From the NCBI GenBank assembly GCA_963676045.1, contig OY780938.1, positions 62,001 to 126,000 on the forward strand: DNA of 64,000 nt, written 5' to 3'. This document shows, in pieces, positions 1 to 8,759 of this stretch (position 1 is its first letter; every line of letters starts with the position of its first letter). The notes beneath the pieces were generated by a model. That model did not search any database. It was not told where the DNA came from and saw only the letters and a list, made by a program, of their open reading frames with translations. A program made the position numbers and the translations under genes. This stretch comes from Methanogranum sp963676045 (GTDB lineage Archaea; Thermoplasmatota; Thermoplasmata; Methanomassiliicoccales; Methanomethylophilaceae).

Positions 1-99
1 GTTTTGATATTAATATTAAATTATCTATGCCTAAAGATATAGAAGGTCGTCATCCTCTAAACATTTTGATATTAAAATCTTAGAAGTTGATATTTTGGA

Positions 100-119
100 C
101 GGCCGATTCATGTCGGCCG
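100..119 (-). terminator. Hairpin terminator after asd
   Basis: A 7-bp perfect inverted repeat, CGGCCGA - ttcatg - TCGGCCG, lies 10 bp beyond the asd stop codon. The stem is GC-only apart from its loop-closing A-T pair, in an AT-rich flank, which suits a transcription end. There is no long T-run behind it on the minus strand, so the terminator role is inferred. Confidence 0.5.
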
Positions 120-129
120 CCCTTTGGTA

Positions 130-1191
130 TCAAATCAGTTTCTTCGCTTTTGCGAGTTCAGCATTCAAGACGGAACCTCCGGCTCCGCCTCTCAGCGTGT
201 TATGTGAAAGTACGAATGCCTTATAGTATCCGTTGCTCTTTCTCAATCTTCCGACGGTCGAGGCCATTCCCTTCGCCCTATCTGGTGTTCCTGCCATTGC
301 ATCGAAGACAGGTTGAGGTCTGTTCTCTTCCGTCCTCACGATTATTGGCTGGTCAGGTGCAGATGGGAGTTTGAGCTTCTGAGGTTCTCCACGGAACTGT
401 GACAATGTCCTTTCCAATTCTTCGAGAGAAGGTTCTTCTTTCAGATCCAAGACCAATGATTCCAAATGCCCATCAATAACTGGTACTCTGGCACAGTTCG
501 CGATGACCTTGAAGTCGGCATATTTGAATTCGCCTTTCTCATAGGTTCCGAGCATCTTTGCAAGTTCGGTCTCCATCTTTTCCTCTTCATGGCTTATGAA
601 TGGTATGACATTTCCGACCGCGTCCAAAGACGGCACGCCTGGGTATCCTGCGCCAGAGAGTGCTTGATATGTGGATACGAACACCTGGTTAAGCCCATAC
701 GCGTCGTTCAAGGCCTTCAGAGGAATGGCTATGCCTGTGCTTGAGCAGTTGGCATTCGTTATTATGTACCCTCCGTCCTTGTATGTTTCCTGATCCTTTA
801 TGGAATCATATTGTGCCCAGTTTATCTCAGGGATTATTATCGGCACATGTTTGTCCATCCTATGGGACCCCGCATTGGTGAATACAGCAATTCCCTTTTG
901 TGCCAATTCAGTCTCTGTCGGTCCTGCAAGTTCAGATGGTATGCCGGAAAACGCGATCCTGCAGTTCTTGGATATCTTGGAGAGGTCCATTGTCTCTATT
1001 TTTCTCTCCATAGTATCCGCCTTGTACACGAAATCCCTTATCTTAAGGACATCGCCGAATCTCTTTCCCTCTGATTTCTCTGAGGCGTAAAGGCCTTCTA
1101 TCTCGAAATAGGGGTGGTCCTCGAGCATTTGAACGAACCTTTGCCCTATCATACCTGTTGCCCCGAGCACTGCAACTTGAATCTTGCTCAT
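130..1191 (-). CDS. asd: Aspartate-semialdehyde dehydrogenase
   Basis: This cytoplasmic enzyme reduces aspartyl-4-phosphate to aspartate semialdehyde with NADPH, the branch-point step to lysine, threonine and methionine. The N-terminal Rossmann motif GATGMIGQRF and the catalytic cysteine in NANCSSTG near residue 150 are visible. The 353-residue length fits the archaeal/fungal-type enzyme, which is close to full length here. The ATG at 1191 has an upstream GGAGTAA on the minus strand as ribosome binding site. It is read away from the chorismate mutase gene with a 220-bp spacer, so the two could share a transcript or have separate promoters. Family identity is clear from sequence. Confidence 0.95.
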   Translation of the reverse strand: MSKIQVAVLGATGMIGQRFVQMLEDHPYFEIEGLYASEKSEGKRFGDVLKIRDFVYKADTMERKIETMDLSKISKNCRIAFSGIPSELAGPTETELAQKGIAVFTNAGSHRMDKHVPIIIPEINWAQYDSIKDQETYKDGGYIITNANCSSTGIAIPLKALNDAYGLNQVFVSTYQALSGAGYPGVPSLDAVGNVIPFISHEEEKMETELAKMLGTYEKGEFKYADFKVIANCARVPVIDGHLESLVLDLKEEPSLEELERTLSQFRGEPQKLKLPSAPDQPIIVRTEENRPQPVFDAMAGTPDRAKGMASTVGRLRKSNGYYKAFVLSHNTLRGGAGGSVLNAELAKAKKLI

Positions 1192-1411
1192 ATCGTCTTA
1201 CTCCTATTGATTTTGATGTTTCCACGCAAGGAAGGAGTAGTATTAATAACATGGTAATGGGATTCTTAGAAAATCTACGAAATCAGTAACGTATTTAATA
1301 ATGTTGATTTGAGAATCGTATCAATTTCATTTCAATACAATAGAACGGCAGGTACAACTCGATAAAGATAAAAAATCAATAACCTTTTAAATGGTTTGAA
1401 TAAATAGCGAT

Positions 1412-1681
1412 TCAATGGGTCTCGAACAGATGCTTCTGTCTTTCCTTGGAGATCCTGAGTATGACATCAGATATCATGCGTGCCTCATCCTCTGAGAGGC
1501 TCACTTCTTCGCATAGCTCATGGTACCTGCTGATCACTTCGCGCTCCTTCTCTTCATCCCAGTATTTCTGGCCTGCATTTTTCTTCGCTTTTGCCAATTC
1601 ATCAGCGATCTCCATGCGGGTGGAAATGAGGTCGATGATCTGTTCGTCGATCTCCTCGATCTGTTCCCTGAGCTCCTTCAT
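1412..1681 (-). CDS. aroQ: Chorismate mutase, AroQ type
   Basis: A short all-helical protein of 89 residues that converts chorismate to prephenate for phenylalanine and tyrosine. It starts MKELREQIEEIDEQIIDL, with the family's helix-1 pattern, the conserved Arg/Lys positions, and KYWDEEKEREVI typical of AroQ enzymes. The frame extends 23 codons upstream to 1750, but that extension does not look like the family. A TATA-like box (TTTATATC, minus strand, about 1723-1730) would give a transcript start near 1700, so I choose the ATG at 1681. It is divergent from the ACT-domain regulator at 1799. Confidence 0.88.
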   Translation of the reverse strand: MKELREQIEEIDEQIIDLISTRMEIADELAKAKKNAGQKYWDEEKEREVISRYHELCEEVSLSEDEARMISDVILRISKERQKHLFETH

Positions 1682-1798
1682 GTTCGACACGGCAATACAC
1701 CTGTATGAGGGCACCACGGCATTTTTGATATAAAGGGTTTGTGCGTTCATGGATTATATTCCCAAATGATTTAAACGAACAGAGCATTAACTGGAAAT

Positions 1799-2296
1799 AT
1801 GGAGCGCATCCATCAGTTGCTAAGGCAGTATCCTTCTCAGGAAAAGGTGGCGATGCTGATGCTCCGTCATGGGATAAGCGTCAGAGATGGAAAGGCATAT
1901 TGTGGTCCTATCGAACAATCAGATGCTTCTATAGCGAGGGCGGCGGATGTTGACCACCGGGTCGTGAGGTCTGCCATACAAAGGATAGATACCACTCGCG
2001 AGCTTTCGGCCATATTCTCAAAGGTCAGGCCCACCCTTTTGATGTCGGACATGGCACCGGAGATCGGTTGCTCTACGATTGAGATAATACCGACAGACGC
2101 TTCCAAGCCTGGCATATTGGCCGAGACCATGGGTGTGATATACAAGCAGGGCCTCACGGTGAGGCAGGCGGTCATAGACGATCCAGGGAACAGGATGGAA
2201 TCACATCTCATTGTGGTGGTGGATGGCGAAATACCTGCTTATGTGATACCTTTGATCAAGGGATGCAACGGTGTCGCCAGTGTGATCGTGAGATAA
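1799..2296 (+). CDS. ACT-domain amino-acid metabolism regulator (COG2061-like)
   Basis: A 165-residue protein with an N-terminal helix-turn-helix-like part (about residues 1-75, including DHRVVRSAIQRIDTT) and a C-terminal ACT domain (about 90-165, starting IEIIPTDASKPGILAE). ACT domains bind small ligands, usually amino acids. The architecture matches the archaeal group of predicted amino-acid regulators. It sits divergently from chorismate mutase and close to asd, which fits control of amino-acid synthesis, although no target is shown by the sequence. A TATA-like GATTTAAAC lies about 27 bp before the ATG, suggesting a leaderless message. Confidence 0.8.
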   Translation: MERIHQLLRQYPSQEKVAMLMLRHGISVRDGKAYCGPIEQSDASIARAADVDHRVVRSAIQRIDTTRELSAIFSKVRPTLLMSDMAPEIGCSTIEIIPTDASKPGILAETMGVIYKQGLTVRQAVIDDPGNRMESHLIVVVDGEIPAYVIPLIKGCNGVASVIVR

Positions 2297-2641
2297 TCGC
2301 AGTTAATGACAATATCTGATTGCTGGCACTGTGATTATCATGTGTTGAGTCGTCCGTTAATCTTTTTATATTTGTAATCCATACTAAGCCCCGTGCATAG
2401 CCTCAGTGAAAGCTGATTATGTGCATGACCTCGATATCGGGTCGCATAAAGCGATTCAATATGCCGATGAGATCAATGGGATGGTGGGGATCGATCGATA
2501 TATTATGTATTGCTTCGATTACTCCTTCTTTTTGAAATTGTCGTATGTTGATTACCTGAGATCGGAGTCAGGAACACGTGTCGCCTTTAATCGGTCCTGT
2601 TCGCAGGATTAGAAAAATTGAGCGACAGGGGATGATTCCAA
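2297..2641. other. 345-bp gene-free region, possible long leader of the surface protein gene
   Basis: No convincing gene is present. A TATA-like TTTTTATATTT lies at 2363-2373, about 270 bp before the surface protein start codon, so the mRNA could have a leader of roughly 245 nt. A small hairpin TCCTG-TTCG-CAGGA lies at 2595-2608. A 68-codon open frame (2406-2612) lacks any family signal. A second TATA-like stretch near 2495-2505 gives an alternative, shorter leader. Confidence 0.4.
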
Positions 2642-5600
2642 ATGAAAATGAATATGAAAAACAACAAGACAATGCTCGCACTCGTAGTGGTAGCAGCACT
2701 TGCAATGGTCAGCGTTGCAGGAGTAGCTCTCGCCACAAACGATGACAGCGATGCAGCGAGTACGGGTACAACGTATCTCAACTCGGGTAACATTACCCTT
2801 GAGAACATGACCGCGAACTCGAACTACTACGTGTATAACGTATTAGATGGTGTTGCAGGTGTAGATACAACTGTCACCATAACAATAGCTTCGACCGCCA
2901 CATTCACCGGTTACATCTACTTCGGAGACGCAGTACTCGTAGATGGAAAACCAACAGCTACAGGCACACCTTCGAACAGCCTGTACTTCGACGGTGTCTC
3001 AGATGTAACAGTCACAGTAGATGTGACCGTTGTCGATCCAGAGACAGCAACATCCGTTACGACCATCAATGGTTCAACAACCGGATCCGTTACAGTTCAT
3101 ACCGGTGCAGTAACGCTTGGTGTAGCAGATTCTCCAATGAGCGATGACAACAAGTCATACACTGGAGATGTGTACGCCAACGGTGCAAAGTTTGATGCAG
3201 AGTACATCGCAGGTGCAACAATATCTGTTGAAACCGTAGATGATGTTACAACAGCATACATTACCGGAATAGTCATGGGTTGCTTCAACGACGTTACAGA
3301 CGTTGATGCAGATGATGTCCTTACATTGACAGGCAACACAGTGCCCACCCTCACAGTGACTGGAAATTTCACGATAAATTACGCAAGTGACGACGTATTC
3401 TACGTAGAGTACGCCCTCTTCGTTATCGCTGACAACTCAGTAGCTACTCTCCTCGAGAACTCCGAGTTGCAGAACGATGGTGCAGTCATCGTAGATGGAA
3501 CCTTGAATGTAAAGAACATGGACGAATTGTCCGTTGATTCCATCGACAACAATGGCATATTGTACGTATCTGGATTGATAACATATGTTACAGATCCATA
3601 TATAGCACAGCCAATCGATGACGGTTTCCTCAGTGCTTCATACTACTCTAAGGTAACATATGTCACAATCCTTGGTGAAGTGACAGATATACCAGCTTAT
3701 ACGACGCACTATTACACAACACTTGCAAACGCATTGAGCAGCTCCGACGCTGTAACCGTATACGGAGTAGCTCTTATCACAGAAGACTTGACACTCAGCG
3801 GCGAGAAGACAGTAACACTCGCTGAAGATGCAGAGATCATAGTCGGTATTCCAGACGTTCAGGTTGATATTGAGGATGCTTTGAGCACACTCCTTACAGC
3901 CAATGAACTTGGAATGATTACCGATGTAATGTCCGTATTCGGACTCACCGGAGCATCTTTCGAACCTTCATACGCAACAATAACAATAGCTGATGACGCT
4001 ACCCTCGATGTCACAAATGGTGACTTCATAGTACTCAACGGAAAGGTCGTGGCATCCGCCATGGTCGAAGATGAGAACAACGTCATAGGCGACATAACCT
4101 CAACTGTAGAGATGCAGTACGAGAACCACACAATATACACCAACCTTGAGACCGCATTAGACCTCGCAACCAGTGGAGACACAATAGAACTCAGCTGGGT
4201 AGGATACCTCTTCTCTGATTCAACTGTCGCAGCAGGTGTGACAGTCGATGCAAACGATCAGCCAATACTGGTCTACAGCGGAGTGACCTTGAACATCAAC
4301 GGTAACTTGAACGAAGTTTCAGTTCTGTTCTTGACACCTGGAGTCGATGCAACAATAACACGTGACGCCAAAGCATTCTCAATATCATTGGATGCCGCAA
4401 CATTGAACCTCAACTCCGGATCTTTGACTGTAGGTGCAATCTACCTTGGAGGAACCTTCAATGTAGCTAGCACATTTGACAATATATCCGAGGATGCAAC
4501 CGATGCCTTCTACGCAGATGCAATATTCGTATTCTCAGCGTCCGGAACCGGTTCATACGATGGAAACGTCGAGACTGGAATCGCAGATTACCTCTACTAC
4601 GTAGATGTATCATACACATTCGCAACAACAACCACAGCAGTATTGAACGTAAACGGTGACATCGACTTCGGTTACACCCAAATAGTTGGTGCAGTCGTCC
4701 TAGTGGATGATGCAACTGTTGATGTAACTGGAGGAGATGCAACCATAGCAGTAAATGTTAAGGGAACATTGGTATCTGGTGCATTGTTCGCAAGTGAAGA
4801 ACTCCTGGCAACTGTTGATGTAACTGGAGACCTCATAATTGCTGCAGATGTAACCGATGGCGAAGCTGTCGGAATAGCATTCGTACCACAGTACATCGAT
4901 GATCTGACAGTCTCAACAACTGGATCGGTCACAGAAGACGGTGGATTACTTAATGTTGATACAGTAACATCTGGTACACCCGCAACAAGCTTCAACGGTG
5001 TAGCAAACGGTGCAGTCATCCAGATCTCTGGTGCTGTCGGATACGCAACAATATACGGAATCACAGATGCTGGTGCAATATCCTTCAACTCTGAGGTATA
5101 TGCAACAGAGTTCTACATAGCAGATGGTGTCCTTTACCTCACATTGTTCACAAACGATGATGTATTGTACGCTGGCTACTACGCCCCATCTGTCCCTGGA
5201 TACAACTTCCTCGGATGGTATGACGACAATGGATCGTTCATCACAAGCTACACATTGACACACGCCAATGTAGGTGCCTACCCCAACCTTTACGCATCAT
5301 TCGAAGCGATAAAGTACAATGTGACACTCGAGTATCAGGCAAACGGATACTGGATGGTTAACAACGTCAACTTCGGTAACGGCGGATCGGTCACACTCGA
5401 CTGGGCAGAGAGCTACACAATCACCTTCACCACATATGACGGATACTATTGGGCCGGAAAGGTACTTGCCAATGGAACACCCATAACAAGCACATACGTC
5501 CCAACGAACGGTGACTACCTCACACTCAGCCCTGCAGTTGTTCCAAGCACAATAACACTTGGATACACACAGCATGGATACTGGGTCGTCAATGATGTCA

Positions 5601-5899
5601 CATACTTGAGCGGTACTGTAAACGTCTCCACAGCAAATGCGACAAAGATCACATTTGTAGCTGACAGCGATTACGAACTCAAGAACAGTTCGATATTAGT
5701 CAACGGCACACAGAAGTCCTCATCATCCACTTTGACATACACTGCAGCCGCAGGTGACACAGTCACATTCGGCGGAGCAGTTGATCAGAAGGTAGTTGAC
5801 GACTCCGGTCTTAGTGTAACAGATATCCTCTTGATTGTCATCACAATCGTGATCATAGTCATCGCTATCATCGTTGCACTCAGATTGATGAGAAGCTGA
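2642..5899 (+). CDS. Large membrane-anchored surface protein (adhesin-like)
   Basis: A 1085-residue exported protein. The N-terminus has a basic start, a hydrophobic signal segment (about residues 10-31) and then an acidic NDDSDAAST motif. The body is Thr/Val/Ala/Asp-rich with weakly repeated beta-strand-like units. Around residues 846-890 there is a stretch beginning GYNFLGWYDDNG that resembles a Listeria-Bacteroides (InlB B-type) repeat. The C-terminus is one hydrophobic helix (ILLIVITIVIIVIAIIVAL) ending in LRLMRS, which would anchor it in the membrane with the body outside. No enzyme motif is visible. Codon use is highly biased (GCA, ACA, GAC), suggesting strong expression. It precedes a second protein of the same design. 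The role in adhesion is inferred. Confidence 0.85.
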   Translation: MKMNMKNNKTMLALVVVAALAMVSVAGVALATNDDSDAASTGTTYLNSGNITLENMTANSNYYVYNVLDGVAGVDTTVTITIASTATFTGYIYFGDAVLVDGKPTATGTPSNSLYFDGVSDVTVTVDVTVVDPETATSVTTINGSTTGSVTVHTGAVTLGVADSPMSDDNKSYTGDVYANGAKFDAEYIAGATISVETVDDVTTAYITGIVMGCFNDVTDVDADDVLTLTGNTVPTLTVTGNFTINYASDDVFYVEYALFVIADNSVATLLENSELQNDGAVIVDGTLNVKNMDELSVDSIDNNGILYVSGLITYVTDPYIAQPIDDGFLSASYYSKVTYVTILGEVTDIPAYTTHYYTTLANALSSSDAVTVYGVALITEDLTLSGEKTVTLAEDAEIIVGIPDVQVDIEDALSTLLTANELGMITDVMSVFGLTGASFEPSYATITIADDATLDVTNGDFIVLNGKVVASAMVEDENNVIGDITSTVEMQYENHTIYTNLETALDLATSGDTIELSWVGYLFSDSTVAAGVTVDANDQPILVYSGVTLNINGNLNEVSVLFLTPGVDATITRDAKAFSISLDAATLNLNSGSLTVGAIYLGGTFNVASTFDNISEDATDAFYADAIFVFSASGTGSYDGNVETGIADYLYYVDVSYTFATTTTAVLNVNGDIDFGYTQIVGAVVLVDDATVDVTGGDATIAVNVKGTLVSGALFASEELLATVDVTGDLIIAADVTDGEAVGIAFVPQYIDDLTVSTTGSVTEDGGLLNVDTVTSGTPATSFNGVANGAVIQISGAVGYATIYGITDAGAISFNSEVYATEFYIADGVLYLTLFTNDDVLYAGYYAPSVPGYNFLGWYDDNGSFITSYTLTHANVGAYPNLYASFEAIKYNVTLEYQANGYWMVNNVNFGNGGSVTLDWAESYTITFTTYDGYYWAGKVLANGTPITSTYVPTNGDYLTLSPAVVPSTITLGYTQHGYWVVNDVTYLSGTVNVSTANATKITFVADSDYELKNSSILVNGTQKSSSSTLTYTAAAGDTVTFGGAVDQKVVDDSGLSVTDILLIVITIVIIVIAIIVALRLMRS

Positions 5900-5945
5900 T
5901 CTGTAAGTAGTGAAAAGGAATCATCCTCGAACAGATAAAAAAACT

Positions 5946-5958
5946 GGGGCTCGTCCCC
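5946..5958 (+). terminator. Terminator-like hairpin after the first surface protein
   Basis: A short GGGG-ctcgt-CCCC hairpin is followed by CTTTTATTT-like T-rich sequence about 50 bp after the stop codon. It separates the first surface protein gene from the second. Confidence 0.45.
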
Positions 5959-6076
5959 TCCCTTAACTTTTATTTAACTTATACATACAATCTGATTTTA
6001 ACTTAGCAATTCTTTTTAATTCTGAAGCCCTTATTCATCTAGTCGAGAGATCCATTGATATTCGGTGTGATAGGCA

Positions 6077-8728
6077 ATGATAAACAAAAAAAAGTCAATT
6101 AAATTCGCAGTTCTATCTGTTGCCGTCATATTCATGGCAGTATCTGTATGCATGTTTGCGTCCTCATACGATCAAAAATCCTCAGATGCGATAACAACAG
6201 ATAAATTGCTGATAAATGAAGGTGAGACGTACTCTGGTGATGTTAGCATAACCGACTATATGGTCGTTGAAGGCACATATTCCGGTCAAGTATCTTTGAT
6301 CTCAGGGAGCACAGTATTTTCAGAGATATCTTTCTCGAACATCTCTGGATTCGAGCTATATGTAAACTCAGGTTCCCCATACATAATAGGTCAGCTATCG
6401 TCTGGTGATTCACAGGGGACTTTCATTCTGGTGTCCGGAGATCTAATATTGGGTAAAGATGCAAATGGTTTCACGGGTACAGTGAATGGTGGTACCGGAT
6501 CGTTGGAATGTAACGACATTGTCGGTACAGAGGTCACAATATCTGGTTCTTCGATGTCTGTGTCCGGAGAGACGGATTCCTCGTTCGGCATAGGATTTAG
6601 CACGATAGCATCTTGCACGATCGAAGCATCGAATGGATATACAGGTGATGAGAAGGTCACCATCACAGGTGCGATAAGCAACAACCTGCTGGATAACAAT
6701 TTCAAGGTTGTCAAGAAAGACAGCAATACGTATCAATTGATCGGAACATTGGGATACATCGATAGGAACGGCGGATCATCATTGGGTACATTCTTCGATC
6801 TACTGGTCGGAGATAATAACGATTGCACCCATGCCGTTGTCATCGGTACGTTAGGCGATGTCACCGTATCAAGTAACGTTATAGCTCTGGGTAATGGCCA
6901 ATATATCGTATGTCTTTCTTCCGGAGTGTATTCTTTGGATATCGGAGGATACACGGTCTCATTTTCCGGACTTATAATGGGATACGAGGGACAGATAATC
7001 ACCCCTGGCATATCAGGCATCCAGAGTCAGATGATAGTCTCAGGAGATGTAGGGGTAGGCGATCTTACAATATGCTCAAGCATAGCTCTTACTACCGAAT
7101 CCGATGCGAATCTGATCTTTTCCTCTGATTCGGATTTCAATATCGATGGAAGCATCTATGTGATCGGTACATTAGACCTCACAAAAGCGTCAACATTGAT
7201 TGTCAACGGTACGATAGTATCGGATGGTTACACAATAACGAAAGAAGATTCCGACCTCAATATTCAGTCTTCTGCATATTATTTATCGAGTGATCAAAGG
7301 ATATATACCACAATCTCAAAGGCAATATCTGGTCAATCAGATGGTGAAGTGTACATATCAAGGTCTCTGGTCATCGATTATTCGATAAATATATCGTCGG
7401 ACATGAAGATAATAAATCAGGGAACGCTCTACATAGACGGTAATTCCGATTTCATCAACGAAGGGGATGTTTTAAACAATTCGCACTCAGGTATTATCAT
7501 ATCGGATAACTCGAATTTCAATAACACAAATGGCAAGATGACGAATGATGGATTCATCACGGCATACGGCTTGTTTACCAACAAAGGTTCATTCGGTTCT
7601 AAGGTATATGCAGATGTCAGTTATTACAACAGCACGACAACCAGATTTGGCAGCTTACCTGTAATGTTGAGCCAAGTATCTTCCGGGGACAGCATAAGTC
7701 TGAGAAGGGATGTCACACTGTTAGAGGATTCGACGCTCCCATCAGGAGTGACGTTGTCCACGAATTCATGGACGTTCACAATAAATGAGGGGATAACATT
7801 CTATGTAGAAGGGACTCTCGATATCATCAGTCAGACCAATGTCAAAGGGACTCTCGATGTAAACGGTACAGTCAAGGTCAGGTCAGGTTCTGTTCTATCC
7901 GTTGATGGGACGATGAAGGTCTATGGTACGGCCTATATAAGTGGTACATTGCAAGCTGACGATTTGATCGTGACAGGTGTGATGACGGTGACCGGGGTCA
8001 CTACTGTATATGAACAGATACAGGTTGGAAATGCGCCTACCACTCTGCCGTATGCGAATAGCACATGTATCTCCGGTGAAGTATCCTTGGGCGATGATGC
8101 GATTGCAATAATCTACGGTACCGTATCCGAATTCAATCCAAAAAGTGTCTTCGGATATACGGAATCTACAAGATTCATATTCGATGGCGATACATATGCG
8201 TTCGAGTATTCCTCATCCGATACAACGAAATTGGTTTTGTTGGTACCCAAGATAACTGATGTTGGATTCGCACAATGGTTGGACCCGTCAGGAAAGAGCA
8301 TAACCGGTGTCCATTATGTCGGAGATTACGAATATGTGACCGCCGACACTACGACGGAGACATTCACTGTTGTGTTGACAAACAATCCAGGCATAGTCTG
8401 GGTATTCGATGGCATAACCGAATACGAGGGAGGTGCCACTATAACGGTGCCATACGGTGAGCATTATATCGAGTTGAGGGTTGTTGACGGATATCATGGG
8501 ACTCCGGTATTGTATCTGGGGAACGATGTGATATCCCAGGGTCAGGATTTCATGGTGATCCAGGACTGCATACTAACTGTCACAGGGGTAACTTACGGTG
8601 GCGGAGGTAGTCCATCTGACAACGGGATGACAATCATCCTCGTTGCAATAATAATCATAGCAGTGGTGTTGATATTGGTGATGTCGTATCTTCTGATAAG
8701 AAAGAAGAAGCGCAACGATGGTCAGTGA
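6077..8728 (+). CDS. Large membrane-anchored surface protein, second copy of the design
   Basis: An 883-residue exported protein. It has a basic N-terminus, a signal segment (about residues 9-29), the motif KSSDAITT directly after it, a Ser/Thr/Gly/Asp-rich body with many short beta-strand-like units (runs such as VEGTLDI, VNGTIV, VDGTMKV), and a C-terminal transmembrane helix followed by RKKKRNDGQ. That places a basic tail inside the cell and the body outside. The DGT/NGT repeat style suggests a beta-solenoid fold, but this is inference. It is in the same orientation as the protein at 2642 and overlaps no other gene if the ABC-F protein starts at 8760. Confidence 0.82.
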   Translation: MINKKKSIKFAVLSVAVIFMAVSVCMFASSYDQKSSDAITTDKLLINEGETYSGDVSITDYMVVEGTYSGQVSLISGSTVFSEISFSNISGFELYVNSGSPYIIGQLSSGDSQGTFILVSGDLILGKDANGFTGTVNGGTGSLECNDIVGTEVTISGSSMSVSGETDSSFGIGFSTIASCTIEASNGYTGDEKVTITGAISNNLLDNNFKVVKKDSNTYQLIGTLGYIDRNGGSSLGTFFDLLVGDNNDCTHAVVIGTLGDVTVSSNVIALGNGQYIVCLSSGVYSLDIGGYTVSFSGLIMGYEGQIITPGISGIQSQMIVSGDVGVGDLTICSSIALTTESDANLIFSSDSDFNIDGSIYVIGTLDLTKASTLIVNGTIVSDGYTITKEDSDLNIQSSAYYLSSDQRIYTTISKAISGQSDGEVYISRSLVIDYSINISSDMKIINQGTLYIDGNSDFINEGDVLNNSHSGIIISDNSNFNNTNGKMTNDGFITAYGLFTNKGSFGSKVYADVSYYNSTTTRFGSLPVMLSQVSSGDSISLRRDVTLLEDSTLPSGVTLSTNSWTFTINEGITFYVEGTLDIISQTNVKGTLDVNGTVKVRSGSVLSVDGTMKVYGTAYISGTLQADDLIVTGVMTVTGVTTVYEQIQVGNAPTTLPYANSTCISGEVSLGDDAIAIIYGTVSEFNPKSVFGYTESTRFIFDGDTYAFEYSSSDTTKLVLLVPKITDVGFAQWLDPSGKSITGVHYVGDYEYVTADTTTETFTVVLTNNPGIVWVFDGITEYEGGATITVPYGEHYIELRVVDGYHGTPVLYLGNDVISQGQDFMVIQDCILTVTGVTYGGGGSPSDNGMTIILVAIIIIAVVLILVMSYLLIRKKKRNDGQ

Positions 8729-8759
8729 GTATCAAATATCAAGATACGATGTGGTCGAT

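Noticed and set aside
2..75. Direct repeat TTTTGATATTAA at 2-13 and 64-75
   Set aside because: AT-rich 12-mer in an AT-rich spacer at the window edge, with no gene-related position. Chance is likely.
1682..1750. N-terminal extension of chorismate mutase by 23 residues
   Set aside because: The extension overlaps the predicted transcript start and does not match the AroQ family, which begins at the internal methionine.
2406..2612. 68-codon open frame before the first surface protein
   Set aside because: No good ribosome binding site, no family resemblance and unlike local codon use. More likely leader sequence.
2380..2641. Possible SRP RNA or RNase P RNA in the gap
   Set aside because: I looked for the conserved SRP helix 8 and RNase P core motifs and did not see them.
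3097..5575. Several antisense open frames of 90-140 codons inside the surface protein gene
   Set aside because: They arise from the strong codon bias of the sense gene and carry no ribosome binding sites or families.
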